Assembly (NCBI GenBank): GCA_035702985.1
Contig: DASSZD010000080.1
Location: 20,628-84,627 of the forward strand
Direction of reading: 5' to 3'
DNA: 64,000 bases
Source of the DNA: JAKAXG01 sp035702985
Lineage (GTDB): Bacteria; Actinomycetota; Acidimicrobiia; Acidimicrobiales; Palsa-688
This document shows, one piece after another, positions 51,367-59,866 of the stretch (positions within the stretch are counted from its first letter, which is position 1; every line of letters begins with the position of its first letter). The position numbers and the translations under genes are program-made. Below the pieces are notes generated by a model that saw only the letters and a list, made by a program, of their open reading frames with translations, had not been told where the DNA came from and made no database searches.

Positions 51367-52320
51367 GAGCGCCTCGATCAGCTGCGGTAGCACCTTCTTC
51401 ACGTCGCCGACCACGCCCAGGTCGGCGATGGTGAAGATCGGCGCCTCCTGGTCCTTGTTGACGGCGATGATGTTCTTGGAGCTCTTCATGCCGACCATGT
51501 GCTGGGTGGCACCGGAGATACCGCAGGCGATGTAGACGGTGGGCTTCACCGTCTTGCCGGTCTGGCCGACCTGGTGGGAGTAGGGGACCCAGCCGGCGTC
51601 GACGATGGCCCGCGATGCGCCCGGGGCACCCTTGAGCAGCTTGGCCAGGTCCTCGATCAGCTTGTAGCTGTCGGCGTCGCCCAGGCCCCGGCCGCCGGAG
51701 ACGACGACCGCCGCCTCGTCCAGCTTGGGACCCTCGGTCTCCTCCACGTGGGACGACACGATCCGGGCCGCCCCGACCGCGCCCAGCTCGGGGACGTCCC
51801 AGGTGTCGACCTGGGCGGCCCCGCCGCCGGACTGCTCCGGGGCGAAGGACTTGGCCCGGATGACGTAGATGCCGGGGGCGGAGGCGGTGAAGCGGGCGTT
51901 CAGGATCTCCGTGCCGCCGAAGATGGCGTGCTCGGTGACCAGACCCCCGTCGCCTTCGGCCAGGTTGACCACATTGGTGAGCACCGGGCGGTCGATGCGG
52001 GCGGAGAGCCGGCCGGCGATGTCGCGGCCGTTGTAGCTCTGGGCCACGAAGATCGCCTCGGGGGGGCTGCCCGCCGAGATCCGCTCGGCGATGGCCGCAG
52101 CCACGGCCGGACCGGGCAGGCCGCCGCCGAGGTCGCCCACGGTGTGCACGGCGGTGGCCCCGTAGGAGCCGACCTGGTCGGCGATCGCCGAGGCGTCGCC
52201 CCAGGTGATCGCCTCCACCGTGCCGGCCAGCTGGCGGGCCTTGGTGAGCAGTTCGAGGGCCACGGACGCGACCTTGTCGCCGGTACGGTCGACGACGACC
52301 CAGATGGTGTTGAGTGCCAT
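51352..52320 (-). CDS. etfA: Electron transfer flavoprotein, alpha subunit
   Basis: The 322-residue alpha subunit binds FAD and, with EtfB, passes electrons from acyl-CoA dehydrogenases to the membrane ETF:quinone oxidoreductase. The C-terminal FAD domain is clear: AAVVVSGGRGLGDADSYKLIEDLAKLLKGA, GWVPYSHQVGQTGKTVKPTVYIACGISGATQHMVGM and NKDQEAPIFTIADLGVVGD. The length is normal. It lies 17 bp downstream of etfB in a two-gene operon. The acyl-CoA dehydrogenase at 4.4 kb is a possible partner. Confidence 0.95.
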   Translation of the reverse strand: MALNTIWVVVDRTGDKVASVALELLTKARQLAGTVEAITWGDASAIADQVGSYGATAVHTVGDLGGGLPGPAVAAAIAERISAGSPPEAIFVAQSYNGRDIAGRLSARIDRPVLTNVVNLAEGDGGLVTEHAIFGGTEILNARFTASAPGIYVIRAKSFAPEQSGGGAAQVDTWDVPELGAVGAARIVSSHVEETEGPKLDEAAVVVSGGRGLGDADSYKLIEDLAKLLKGAPGASRAIVDAGWVPYSHQVGQTGKTVKPTVYIACGISGATQHMVGMKSSKNIIAVNKDQEAPIFTIADLGVVGDVKKVLPQLIEALKNRS

Positions 52321-52337
52321 ATCCTCTTCCCTCGTTC

Positions 52338-53117
52338 CTAGATGACCTTGATCTTTTCCAGATAGGCCACGATCTGCTGGAAGGCGTCGCCCTCGTCCAC
52401 GACGACCTCGCCGGCCTTGCGGGCCTCGGCCGGGGCCACGGAGACGACCTCCTGGCCGGCGCCGGCCGCGCCCACGGCCGAGGCGTCGAGCCCCAGGTCG
52501 GACACGCTGAGCTCCTCCACCGGCTTGCCCTTGGCGGCCATGATGCCCTTGAAGGACGGGTAGCGGGGCTCGACCACGCCGGCGGTGACGGTGACCACAG
52601 CCGGCAGCGGCACCTCGACCTGGTCGTAGCCCTCCTCGGTCTGGCGCTCGACGACCACCTTGTCACCCGACACGGTCACCTTCTTGGAAAAAGTGACAGC
52701 CGGCAGGCCGAGCAGCTCGGCGACCTGGACCGGGGTGGTGCCGGTGTAGCCGTCGGTCGACTCGGTGGCGGCGATGATCAGGTCCGGTTCGGCCCGCTTG
52801 ATGGCGGCCGCCAGGACCTTGGCCGTGCTCAGGGCGTCGCTGCCGGCCAGCGCCGGGTCGCTGACCAGGATGGCCCTGGCCGCCCCCATGGCCAGCGCCG
52901 TGCGCAGGCCGCTCGTCTCGGAGTTGGGGGCCATCGACACCAGGGTCACCTCGCCGCCACCCGCCTGCTCGGCGAGCTGCAGGCCCATCTCGACGCCGTA
53001 GGAGTCGGAGTCGTCGAGTATCAGCTTCCCATCGCGGACCAGGTTGTGATTGCTCGGATCCAGCGTGTACGTTCCCGCCGGGTCGGGGATCTGCTTGACG
53101 CAGACGACAACATTCAT
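52338..53117 (-). CDS. etfB: Electron transfer flavoprotein, beta subunit
   Basis: A 259-residue ETF beta subunit. Motifs are NVVVCVKQIPDPAGTY, ILDDSDSYGVEMGLQLAE, the AMP-binding AATESTDGYTGTTPVQVAELLGLP, and the recognition-loop region VVEPRYPSFKGIMAAKGKPVEEL. It forms the EtfAB heterodimer. ATG 53117 is used; ATG 53126 lies three codons upstream and cannot be excluded. The gene diverges from the anti-sigma factor gene. Confidence 0.95.
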   Translation of the reverse strand: MNVVVCVKQIPDPAGTYTLDPSNHNLVRDGKLILDDSDSYGVEMGLQLAEQAGGGEVTLVSMAPNSETSGLRTALAMGAARAILVSDPALAGSDALSTAKVLAAAIKRAEPDLIIAATESTDGYTGTTPVQVAELLGLPAVTFSKKVTVSGDKVVVERQTEEGYDQVEVPLPAVVTVTAGVVEPRYPSFKGIMAAKGKPVEELSVSDLGLDASAVGAAGAGQEVVSVAPAEARKAGEVVVDEGDAFQQIVAYLEKIKVI

Positions 53118-53209
53118 GGTTCTCATTGTTCTAGAAGCCCGGCGCAAAGCGCCATTCGGGCGCGCTTTCCGCGCCCGCCCGGGCCCGTCGGTGGTACGGT
53201 CCGCTGATC

Positions 53210-53608
53210 GTGACCTCTGCCGACGAAGTGCGACTCGTTGTCCCGGCCCGCCCGGAGTTCCTCCGCCTGGCGCGCGTCACCGCGGCCGGGCTCGCCGGCC
53301 GGCTGGGGTTCAGCTACGACGAGATCGAGGATCTGAGGCTGGCCATCGACGAGCTGTGCTTCGGCCTGACCGGCCCGACCGGCCGCCACGGCACCGTCGA
53401 GCTGGTCTATTCCATCGCACCGGCCTCGCTGATGGTGGAAGGCCAGGGACGATTCCTGGAGGACATCATCCCGGTCGGCCTGACCGACCTGTCAAGGGTG
53501 ATACTGAGCGCGCTGGTGGACGAGCACGATCTCACCTCCGGGCCGGACGGCCCGCAGTTCCGGTTGGTCAAGCGGCGCCATCCAGAAGCCGCCGCTTCGA
53601 GTGACTGA
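53210..53608 (+). CDS. rsbW: RsbW/UsfX-type anti-sigma factor
   Basis: This 132-residue protein has the layout of the small SigF antagonist UsfX/RsbW. After a strand-rich N-terminus comes the helix YDEIEDLRLAIDELCFGL, aligned to the histidine-kinase-like N-box, and it ends with ILSALVDEHDLT and FRLVKRR. The N-box Asn and the glycine-rich ATP-lid motifs are absent, as in mycobacterial UsfX, so kinase activity on an anti-anti-sigma factor is doubtful. The next gene, 8 bp downstream, encodes the cognate SigF-type factor. A TACGGT box lies 9 nt before the GTG. Confidence 0.75.
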   Translation: MTSADEVRLVVPARPEFLRLARVTAAGLAGRLGFSYDEIEDLRLAIDELCFGLTGPTGRHGTVELVYSIAPASLMVEGQGRFLEDIIPVGLTDLSRVILSALVDEHDLTSGPDGPQFRLVKRRHPEAAASSD

Positions 53609-53616
53609 GCCGTCCC

Positions 53617-54372
53617 GTGCCTGACCGTCAGAACATGAAGGCGTCGTTCGCCGAATACGCCAGGACCCGCGACGTGGCCCTGCGCGACGAGCTGGTGGGC
53701 GCCCACATGGGCCTGGCCGCCTACCTCGCCCGCCGCTTCGCCAACCGGGGCCAGCCGCTGGAGGACCTGACCCAGGTCGCCGCCCTGGGCCTCCTCAAGG
53801 CGGTGGAGCGGTTCGATCCCACCTTGAACATCGAGTTCTCCACCTACGCCACCACCACCATCGTGGGAGAGCTCAAGCGCTACCTGCGGGACAAGGGGTG
53901 GGCGGTGCGGGCCCCCCGCCGCATGCAGGAGCTGTACCTGAGCCTGAGCCGGGTGGTCGACCCGCTGGGCCAGGAGCTGGGCCGCTCCCCCACCATCGCC
54001 GAGCTGGCCGCCGAGGTGGAGGCGTCCGAGGAAGAGGTGCTGGAGGCCCTGGAGGCCGGGCAGGCCTACCGTTTCGCCTCGCTGGACGCCCCCCGCTCCG
54101 ACGGGGAGGGCGACTCGGCCGGCGAGAGCCTGGGCGGCGAGGACGAGGAGCTGGCCCGGGCCGAGCACCGGGCCGTCCTGGCCCCCATGCTGGAGCAGCT
54201 GCCGATGCGCCAGCGCCAGATCGTCCACCTGCGGTTCTTCGAGGGCCTGACCCAGTCTGAGATCGCCCGCCGGCTGGGCATCTCGCAGATGCAGGTGTCC
54301 CGCCTGCTGACCCGCAGCGTGGCCCAGATGCGCGCCGTGGCCCGCCAGCCGTCGGGGCCGGACGAGGCCTGA
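53617..54372 (+). CDS. sigF: SigF/SigB-type RNA polymerase sigma factor
   Basis: A 251-residue alternative sigma factor of the B/F/G group. Region 2 (about 25-95) includes LEDLTQVAALGLLKAVERFDPTLNIEFSTYATTTIVGELKRYLRDKGWAVRAPRR with the -10 recognition helix. Region 3 covers about 100-150, and region 4 (about 185-245) has LPMRQRQIVHLRFFEGLTQSEIARRLGISQMQVSRLLTRS with the -35 helix-turn-helix. It is a stress or stationary-phase regulator, held by the adjacent UsfX-type protein. GTG 53617 follows the anti-sigma stop by 8 bp, so the pair is co-transcribed. Confidence 0.92.
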   Translation: MPDRQNMKASFAEYARTRDVALRDELVGAHMGLAAYLARRFANRGQPLEDLTQVAALGLLKAVERFDPTLNIEFSTYATTTIVGELKRYLRDKGWAVRAPRRMQELYLSLSRVVDPLGQELGRSPTIAELAAEVEASEEEVLEALEAGQAYRFASLDAPRSDGEGDSAGESLGGEDEELARAEHRAVLAPMLEQLPMRQRQIVHLRFFEGLTQSEIARRLGISQMQVSRLLTRSVAQMRAVARQPSGPDEA

Positions 54373-54385
54373 GCACCGCCGGGCC

Positions 54386-55342
54386 TTGAAGCTGCTGCTC
54401 ATCGTCAACGCGTCGGCGTCGTCGGTGACGGCCCGGGCCCGGGTGGTGATCCAGAAGTCCCTCGCCGCCGACCACGAGGTCACCGTGGCCGAGACCGGCC
54501 GCCAGGGTCACGCCACCCGCCTGGCCCGGGGGGCGGCGGCCCGGGGCACCGACGTGGTCATCGTGCTCGGGGGGGATGGCACGTTCAACGAGGCGGCCAA
54601 CGGGCTGGCCGGCACCACCACCGCCCTCGGCGTCCTCCCGGGCGGCTCGACCAACGTGTTCGCCCGCACCATCGGCATGACCAACGACCCGATCGAGGCC
54701 ACCGGCGAGCTGCTGGCCGCCCTCGGACCGGGCCTGGGGGGCATCCGGCCGGTCGGGCTGGGCAACGTCAACGGCCGGCGCTACCTGTTCCACGTCGGGG
54801 CCGGCTTCGACGCCGCGGTGGTGTCGCAGGTGGAGAGGCGCTCGTCGCTGAAGCGGTACCTGGGCCACGCCTTCTTCGCCTACACCGCCCTGGCCACCTG
54901 GGCCCGCTTCGACCGCCGCCACCCCCACTTCGCCATGACCGTGTGCGACCGCGACGGGACGGAGGTGACCGTCGACGACGGCTACTTCGCCATCGTCATG
55001 AACACCAACCCGTACACCTTCCTGGGGGAGCGCCCGTTCAACCTGGCCCCCGGCACCGACCTGACCACACCTCTGACGGTGGTGGTGCTGCGCTCGCTGG
55101 GCGCCCTGACCATCGCCGGCCTGGCCGCCGCCGCCCTGCGCTACACCGGCGACGGGGAGCCGCCGGAGTTCCACCACCGCAAGGCCACCATGGTGCGCAA
55201 CGTGGTGAGCGCCGACCTGCACGCCTACGCCACCGTGCCCTACCAGATGGACGGCGAGCCGCTCGGTGACGCCGAGCACCTGCACTTCTCCTGGGAGCCC
55301 GACAGCCTGCGCCTGGTGATGCCGGCCCCCCGCCGTCGCTAG
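54386..55342 (+). CDS. Diacylglycerol/lipid kinase family protein
   Basis: A 318-residue kinase of the DAGK_cat family with LLLIVNASASSVTARA at the start, the nucleotide-binding IVLGGDGTFNEAANGLAG, LGVLPGGSTNVFARTIG, the HVGAGFDAAVV substrate loop, and the C-terminal beta-sandwich ending YQMDGEPLGDAEHL. Members phosphorylate diacylglycerol or related lipids, or sphingoid bases. TTG 54386 is the only start that keeps the conserved N-terminus. It follows sigF by 13 bp and may be part of that operon, then ends at a GC-rich hairpin. Confidence 0.87.
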   Translation: MKLLLIVNASASSVTARARVVIQKSLAADHEVTVAETGRQGHATRLARGAAARGTDVVIVLGGDGTFNEAANGLAGTTTALGVLPGGSTNVFARTIGMTNDPIEATGELLAALGPGLGGIRPVGLGNVNGRRYLFHVGAGFDAAVVSQVERRSSLKRYLGHAFFAYTALATWARFDRRHPHFAMTVCDRDGTEVTVDDGYFAIVMNTNPYTFLGERPFNLAPGTDLTTPLTVVVLRSLGALTIAGLAAAALRYTGDGEPPEFHHRKATMVRNVVSADLHAYATVPYQMDGEPLGDAEHLHFSWEPDSLRLVMPAPRRR

Positions 55343-55367
55343 CCGGCCCGCCCGTTTGGGCGGCCGG
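55343..55367 (+). terminator. GC-rich hairpin after the lipid kinase gene
   Basis: CCGG-CCGCCC pairs with GGGCGG-CCGG around GTTT, starting immediately after the stop. There is no T-tract, so its efficiency as a terminator is uncertain. Confidence 0.45.
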
Positions 55368-55458
55368 AGGGCGGGTAGACCGGCGCAGCATCCCCTTCGG
55401 GATCAGGCCGGCATGAAATAAGTGTTAAGCGAAGTTGAAAATTGGGGTTTACAAAGGC

Positions 55459-55487
55459 TTGATTTCGGGAAGGTGCGCATTTACGCT
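55459..55487 (+). promoter_or_regulatory. whiB1 promoter (TTGATT-17-TACGCT)
   Basis: TTGATT (55459-55464) and TACGCT (55482-55487) are 17 bp apart in the most AT-rich stretch of the window (55408-55480). Transcription would start near 55494, leaving a leader of about 74 nt before the GTG at 55568, with AAAGG 8 nt upstream of that start. WhiB1 genes are often autoregulated, and the AT-rich upstream DNA is a candidate binding region. Confidence 0.6.
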
Positions 55488-55567
55488 GGCCCCGTTGCGG
55501 TGAACGCACGACCAGGCGTTACCCCGTACGTGATGAATTTCACAAACACCCCCGAAAGGTAGTACGC

Positions 55568-55858
55568 GTGGCCCTCACCTGGAGCCGCAGTATCGAGTGG
55601 GACGTCGACGACTGGCGTGACCAGGCGGCGTGCCGGAACACAGACCCCGACCTCTTCTTCCCCATCGGCAGCACCGGCCCTGCCATCGAGCAGATCGAGT
55701 CGGCCAAGGCGGTGTGCATGCAGTGCGAGGCCCAGCGATCGTGCCTGGAGTTCGCGCTGGTGACCAACCAGGAATCGGGTATCTGGGGAGGCACGTCCGA
55801 GGAGGAGCGCCGCAAGCTGCGCAAGGCCTGGCTGGCCCAGCAGCGCAAGGCTTCCTGA
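55568..55858 (+). CDS. whiB1: WhiB-family iron-sulfur regulator, WhiB1-like
   Basis: The 96-residue protein has the four invariant Cys at 22, 50, 53 and 59 (ACRNTDPDLFFP, AKAVCMQCEAQRSC) that hold a 4Fe-4S cluster. It also has the turn motif SGIWGGTSEEERR and a basic C-terminal tail (RKLRKAWLAQQRK) for DNA contact. WhiB1 binds the major sigma factor region 4 and responds to nitric oxide. The neighbouring convergent pdtaS kinase matches the mycobacterial order whiB1-pdtaS, supporting the WhiB1 assignment over other WhiB types. A good terminator follows. Confidence 0.88.
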   Translation: MALTWSRSIEWDVDDWRDQAACRNTDPDLFFPIGSTGPAIEQIESAKAVCMQCEAQRSCLEFALVTNQESGIWGGTSEEERRKLRKAWLAQQRKAS

Positions 55859-55887
55859 CCCGGTACCTCCCCCCGCCGTCAACCGAA

Positions 55888-55915
55888 ACGCCCGGCGCCC
55901 CCGCCGGGCGTCTTC
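55888..55915 (+). terminator. Terminator of whiB1
   Basis: ACGCCCGGCG and CGCCGGGCGT form a perfect 10 bp stem around CCCC, followed by CTTC. It lies in the 111 bp gap between whiB1 and the convergent pdtaS and could serve both. Confidence 0.6.
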
Positions 55916-55969
55916 GCGCCCGGACAATGGAAGTGACAAAAGCCACACCCGGGCGGGGCGGCCGGCGCC

Positions 55970-57460
55970 TCAGATGCTCTCGAGGTCGTCGGAGGAGTTG
56001 GTAACCGGGATCACCAGGTCGATGACCGTACCCCCGTCGCTGCGCATGGTGATGGTGCCGCCCAGCTGGGTGCCCACCAGGCCCCGGACGATGGACAGGC
56101 CCAGCGACGGGGTGTCGGCGATGGAGAACCCGGCGGGCAGGCCCACACCGTCGTCCCGGACGGTGACGTGCAGGTCGGTGCCCACCCGCTTCAGCTCCAC
56201 GTCGACGTGCAGCGGCCCGGTCCCGGCCGGGGCGCCGGACCCGTCGACCGAGGCCCCCCAGGCGTGCTCGGCGGCGTTCTGCAGCAGCTCGTTGAGCACC
56301 ACCGCCAGCGGCGTGGCCACCCCCGCCTGCATCGGCCCGGCCTCCCCCCGGTAGCTGATCCGCACCGGCCGGTCGGATGTGCCCATGTCCTCGGCCATGC
56401 GGGCCAGGGACGGCAGGATGTCGTTGAAGTCGACCTCGTCGGCGGTGTCGCGCGACAGGATCTCGTGCACCACGGCGATGGACCGCACCCGTCGCTCGGA
56501 CTCCTCCAGGGCGTGGCGGGCCTGGCCGGGGGCCATCCGCCGGGACTGGATGCGCAGCAGGGAGGAGATGGTCTGCAGGTTGTTCTTGACCCGGTGGTGC
56601 ACCTCCCGGATGGCGGCGTCCTTGGACATGAGCATGCGGTCCCGCCGGCGCAGGTCGCTGACGTCGCGCAGCAGCACCAGCGCCCCGGTGACCGCCCCCT
56701 GGTCCAGCAGCGGCACGCAGCGGATGATCACCGACGTCTCCCCGTCGCCCACCTCCTCCACCGCCGGCAGGTGGGTCTGGTACGCCAGCGAGACCGCCGT
56801 CTGCTGTAGCCCGGCCTCGTCCAGGCGCAGGCCGTCGATCCCGGAGTACAGCCCCAGGCGGTGCAGGGCGTTGACCGCGTTGGGCGAGGCGTAGTCGACC
56901 CGGGCCGACGCGTCCAGCACCAGCACCCCGTCGCCGACCCGGGGGGTCTCGGCCACGTGGGTCTCGTCCACCGGGAACGGGTACTCGCCCCGGGCGATCA
57001 TCCGGGCCAGCCGGTCGAACACCTCCACGTACACCCGCTCCAGCAGCCCCGGCCGCCGTCCCACCGACAGCGCCGACTCCCGGGTCATGATGGCCACCAG
57101 CTGGTCCTGCCAGCGGACCGGGATGCACACCAGCCGGGCCGGTTCGGTCCGGCCCGGGATGCGCACCTCGTCCTCGACCACCGTTCCCAGCTTCCACGCC
57201 CGCGACACGATCCGCCGCTCGTCGGTGTCGATCACGTGGCCGACCTGGTCGTCGAGATGGAGCGTCTGGCTGGTGGTGGGGCGCACCTGGCCCACCACCA
57301 CGAACGACTCCGACGAGCCCATCACCGGCACGAACAGCAGCAGGTCGGCGAAGCACAGGTCCGACAGCACCCCCCAGCCGGCCACCAGCCGCTGCAGGTG
57401 GGTGATCACCGGCTCCTCCAGCACGGTGTGCTCGGCTACCAGGTCGGCGAGGGTGGCCAC
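55970..57460 (-). CDS. pdtaS: PdtaS-like sensor histidine kinase (GAF-PAS-HisKA_2)
   Basis: A 496-residue soluble sensor kinase without membrane helices. The N-terminal GAF-like domain covers about 1-150 and a PAS domain about 165-285 (DGVLVLDASARVDYASPNAV). The HisKA_2 dimerisation region has the phospho-acceptor in EVHHRVKNNLQTISSLLRIQSRR (near 297). The HATPase domain has VLNELLQNAAEHAWG (N-box) and VRDDGVGLPAGF (G-box), then GLSIVRGLVGTQLGG. In mycobacteria PdtaS signals to the RNA-binding antiterminator PdtaR. No pdtaR lies in the window. The GTG start is 9 bp from the upstream ArsA-like stop. Confidence 0.9.
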   Translation of the reverse strand: MATLADLVAEHTVLEEPVITHLQRLVAGWGVLSDLCFADLLLFVPVMGSSESFVVVGQVRPTTSQTLHLDDQVGHVIDTDERRIVSRAWKLGTVVEDEVRIPGRTEPARLVCIPVRWQDQLVAIMTRESALSVGRRPGLLERVYVEVFDRLARMIARGEYPFPVDETHVAETPRVGDGVLVLDASARVDYASPNAVNALHRLGLYSGIDGLRLDEAGLQQTAVSLAYQTHLPAVEEVGDGETSVIIRCVPLLDQGAVTGALVLLRDVSDLRRRDRMLMSKDAAIREVHHRVKNNLQTISSLLRIQSRRMAPGQARHALEESERRVRSIAVVHEILSRDTADEVDFNDILPSLARMAEDMGTSDRPVRISYRGEAGPMQAGVATPLAVVLNELLQNAAEHAWGASVDGSGAPAGTGPLHVDVELKRVGTDLHVTVRDDGVGLPAGFSIADTPSLGLSIVRGLVGTQLGGTITMRSDGGTVIDLVIPVTNSSDDLESI

Positions 57461-57469
57461 CGCCGTCCC

Positions 57470-58654
57470 CTACGACCAGATCCGCTCGCCCAGGCGCAGC
57501 AGCCCGGACACGTCGTGGATGTCGCCCTCGAACTCCGGCACGGTGGCCACCACGTCGGGGCGCATCTGCAGCTCCCGCCGCAGGCTGGCCTCCCGCCGGG
57601 CCACCATGGCGAAGTTCCGGAAGTTGGACGCCACCTCGTACATCACCCGGGCCAGCTGCTCCTCGTCGGTCTCCAGGGCCGGGGCCAGGCCGCCCAGCCG
57701 GGCCAGCTCGGGGGCCTCCTCGCACAGCCGGGCCGCCCGCTCCTCGGCCTGCTCGTCGAGCAGGTACGACGGCAGGACCTTGTTCAGCACCAGCGCTCCC
57801 AGATGGAACCGCTTGGCCGTGAGCACCCGGATGAAGAACTCCGCCTCGTGGACGGGAGCGGCCTCGAGGGTGCTCACCACCACGAAGGTCGTCCTTTTGT
57901 CCCGGAGAAGCCGCTCCACCGCCGTGGCCCGCTCCACGAAGCCCTTGTACATGGTCTGGAACAGGATGAAGAACTCGGCGATGTCCTCCAGGAACTGCGA
58001 GCCGAGCACCCGGTCGGCCACCTGGTAGAACGGCCGGGACGCCATGTTCACCAGTCGGCTCTGGTACGGGGCGATGAGCAGCCGCAGCAGCTTGGACGAG
58101 AAGAAGTCGGCCATCCGCCGGGGCGCCTCGATGAAGTCCATGGCGTTGCGGGTCGGCGGCGTGTCCACCACGATCAGGTCGTAGTTGCCGCTCGAGTGGA
58201 TCTCGTACAGCCGCTCCATGGCGATGTAGTCGTGGCTCTGGACGAACTTGCCGGAGATGTTCTGGTACAGCGGGTTGGTGAGGATCCGCTGCTCGGTGTC
58301 GCGGTCGGGGGCGTGGCGGTGCACCAGGGCGTCCCAGCTCTGTTTGGTGTCCAGCATGGCGGCCCACAGCTCCCCCCGGGGCTTGACGCCGGCCACCTTG
58401 AACGCCTCCGGGGCGACCCGCTTCTCCTCGTTGCCGAACCCGTCGAGGCCGAGGGCGTTGGCCAGGCGCCGGGCCGGGTCGACGGTCACCACCAGCACCT
58501 TGCCCCGGTGGCGCACCGCCGCCATGGCCGCCATGGCCGCCGCGGTGGTGGTCTTGCCCACCCCGCCCGAGCCGCAGGCTATGACGATCTCCTTGGACGC
58601 CAGCAGCCCCTCCAGGCTGTCCACCCGGTCCCCCTCCCCGTTCGGGCCGGCCAT
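57470..58654 (-). CDS. ArsA/Get3-like anion-transporting ATPase, second copy
   Basis: This 394-residue P-loop ATPase of the ArsA/Get3 family has the deviant Walker A CGSGGVGKTTTAAAMA, switch I TVDPARRLANAL, and switch II IVVDTPPTRNAMDF. The Cys residues that bind arsenite in ArsA are not evident, and no arsenic genes are near, so a chaperone or redox-linked role like mycobacterial Rv3680 (BagB) is more likely. It is shorter than two-domain ArsA and should pair with the upstream paralogue. ATG 58654 overlaps the upstream stop by one base (TGATG). Confidence 0.87.
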   Translation of the reverse strand: MAGPNGEGDRVDSLEGLLASKEIVIACGSGGVGKTTTAAAMAAMAAVRHRGKVLVVTVDPARRLANALGLDGFGNEEKRVAPEAFKVAGVKPRGELWAAMLDTKQSWDALVHRHAPDRDTEQRILTNPLYQNISGKFVQSHDYIAMERLYEIHSSGNYDLIVVDTPPTRNAMDFIEAPRRMADFFSSKLLRLLIAPYQSRLVNMASRPFYQVADRVLGSQFLEDIAEFFILFQTMYKGFVERATAVERLLRDKRTTFVVVSTLEAAPVHEAEFFIRVLTAKRFHLGALVLNKVLPSYLLDEQAEERAARLCEEAPELARLGGLAPALETDEEQLARVMYEVASNFRNFAMVARREASLRRELQMRPDVVATVPEFEGDIHDVSGLLRLGERIWS

Positions 58655-59604
58655 CAGTACCCCAGCTCCGCCGACAGGGCGTCGGCTATCTGGTGGGTGG
58701 CCCGCAGCCCATGGGCCCGGAAGAACAGGTACGGCATGTACAGCATCGGTATGGCCGGGTCCACGGCGTTGCGCAGGCGCTCCAGGTGCTCGGTGCGGGA
58801 CCGCCGCATGGTCACCGTCAGGCGGGCGGCGTCGAGCAGCGGGGTCAACGGGCCGCCCAGGCGCTCCTCCAGGCGGGCCCGGCTGTCCACCGACTCGCCC
58901 AGACGGTCGAACACCTCCTCCTCGCCCCGGCCGAACAGCTCCGGCAGTACCCGGTTGACCACCACCGCGGCCAGATCGACGTTGGTCTCGCTGCGCACCC
59001 GCTCGGTCAGCTCCAGCGTCTCGCTCACCGGCATCTCGGCCGGGGTGGCCACCACCACCAGCCCGGTGGTGGCCGGGTCGCCCAGGATGTCGAGCATCCA
59101 GCCCGTCTGCTGGCGTACCAGGCCCACCTGGATCAGCTGGTTGATGGCCTGCGGGGCGGCCAGCTGGCCCACGATGTGGCCGCTGGCCGAGGCGTCCACC
59201 ACGATGAAGTCGTAGTGGCGCTCCCGCACCTCCCAGCACAGCTTGCCGACGGTGACGATCTCCCGGACGCCGGGGGCGGCCGACGCCACGAAGTCGAACA
59301 TCTTGGCCAGGGGGCCGACCTTGGCCACCAGCGGCAGCTTCAGCTGCAGCGACAGGTACTGCTTCAGCGACGCCTCGGTGTCCATGGACATGGCCCACAG
59401 CCGGGGCGCCACCTCCCGCTCCTCGAAGCGGGTGGGGCCGGTCTCGTACAGGTCGGCCAGGTCGCCCTTGGCGTCCACCTCGCACACCAGGGTCTTCTTG
59501 CCCCGCTGCGCGGCCAGCCAGGCCAGCGCGGCGGCGATGGTCGTCTTGCCGGTCCCGCCCTTGCCGGTTACGAAGACCAGCTTGCGATCGAGGAGGTCAG
59601 CCAC
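58654..59604 (-). CDS. ArsA/Get3-like anion-transporting ATPase, first copy
   Basis: A 316-residue P-loop ATPase of the same family as the next gene, with Walker A VTGKGGTGKTTIAAALA, CEVDAKGDLADL as switch I, and FIVVDASASGHIVGQLAAP as switch II. The pair resembles mycobacterial Rv3679-Rv3680, which form a heteromeric ATPase. Residues 60-110 (MDTEASLKQYLSLQLKLPL) form the variable helical region that may bind a client. The GTG start at 59604 follows the DUF3107 gene by 19 bp, and translation is coupled to the second ATPase by a one-base overlap. Confidence 0.87.
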   Translation of the reverse strand: MADLLDRKLVFVTGKGGTGKTTIAAALAWLAAQRGKKTLVCEVDAKGDLADLYETGPTRFEEREVAPRLWAMSMDTEASLKQYLSLQLKLPLVAKVGPLAKMFDFVASAAPGVREIVTVGKLCWEVRERHYDFIVVDASASGHIVGQLAAPQAINQLIQVGLVRQQTGWMLDILGDPATTGLVVVATPAEMPVSETLELTERVRSETNVDLAAVVVNRVLPELFGRGEEEVFDRLGESVDSRARLEERLGGPLTPLLDAARLTVTMRRSRTEHLERLRNAVDPAIPMLYMPYLFFRAHGLRATHQIADALSAELGY

Positions 59605-59623
59605 GTGGAGGCGACGGCTGTGC

Positions 59624-59866
59624 TCAGCGCACCGCCGCGCCGAACCCGACCCGCCGCTCCTCTCCGGAGGGGTTGAGCTCCACGTAGGCGATCCGGGACG
59701 CCGGCACCCCGATCCGGCGGCCCCGCCGGTCGGTGAGCCACAGCACGCCGGCCTCGGCGCCGACGGCCTCCTCGACCTGGGCGGTGAGCTTCTTCGCGTC
59801 GGTACCGTCGGGCAACTCGACCTCGATCTCTCTGGGCGACTGCACGACACCGATCCGAACGTCCAC
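59624..59866 (-). CDS. DUF3107 family small protein
   Basis: An 80-residue protein of the actinobacterial DUF3107 family (VDVRIGVVQSPREIEVELPDG, VEEAVGAEAGVLWLTDRRGRRIGVPASRIAYVEL). It is probably a small alpha/beta domain, cytoplasmic, with no known activity. GTG 59866 has GGGAGA 7 nt upstream. It is the first gene of the DUF3107, ArsA1, ArsA2, pdtaS minus-strand run, suggesting co-expression with the ATPase pair. Confidence 0.83.
   Translation of the reverse strand: MDVRIGVVQSPREIEVELPDGTDAKKLTAQVEEAVGAEAGVLWLTDRRGRRIGVPASRIAYVELNPSGEERRVGFGAAVR

Noticed and set aside
57470..59604. Arsenic resistance operon
   Set aside because: The ATPases are ArsA-like but there is no ArsB, ArsD, ArsR or ArsC, and arsenite-binding cysteines are not evident.
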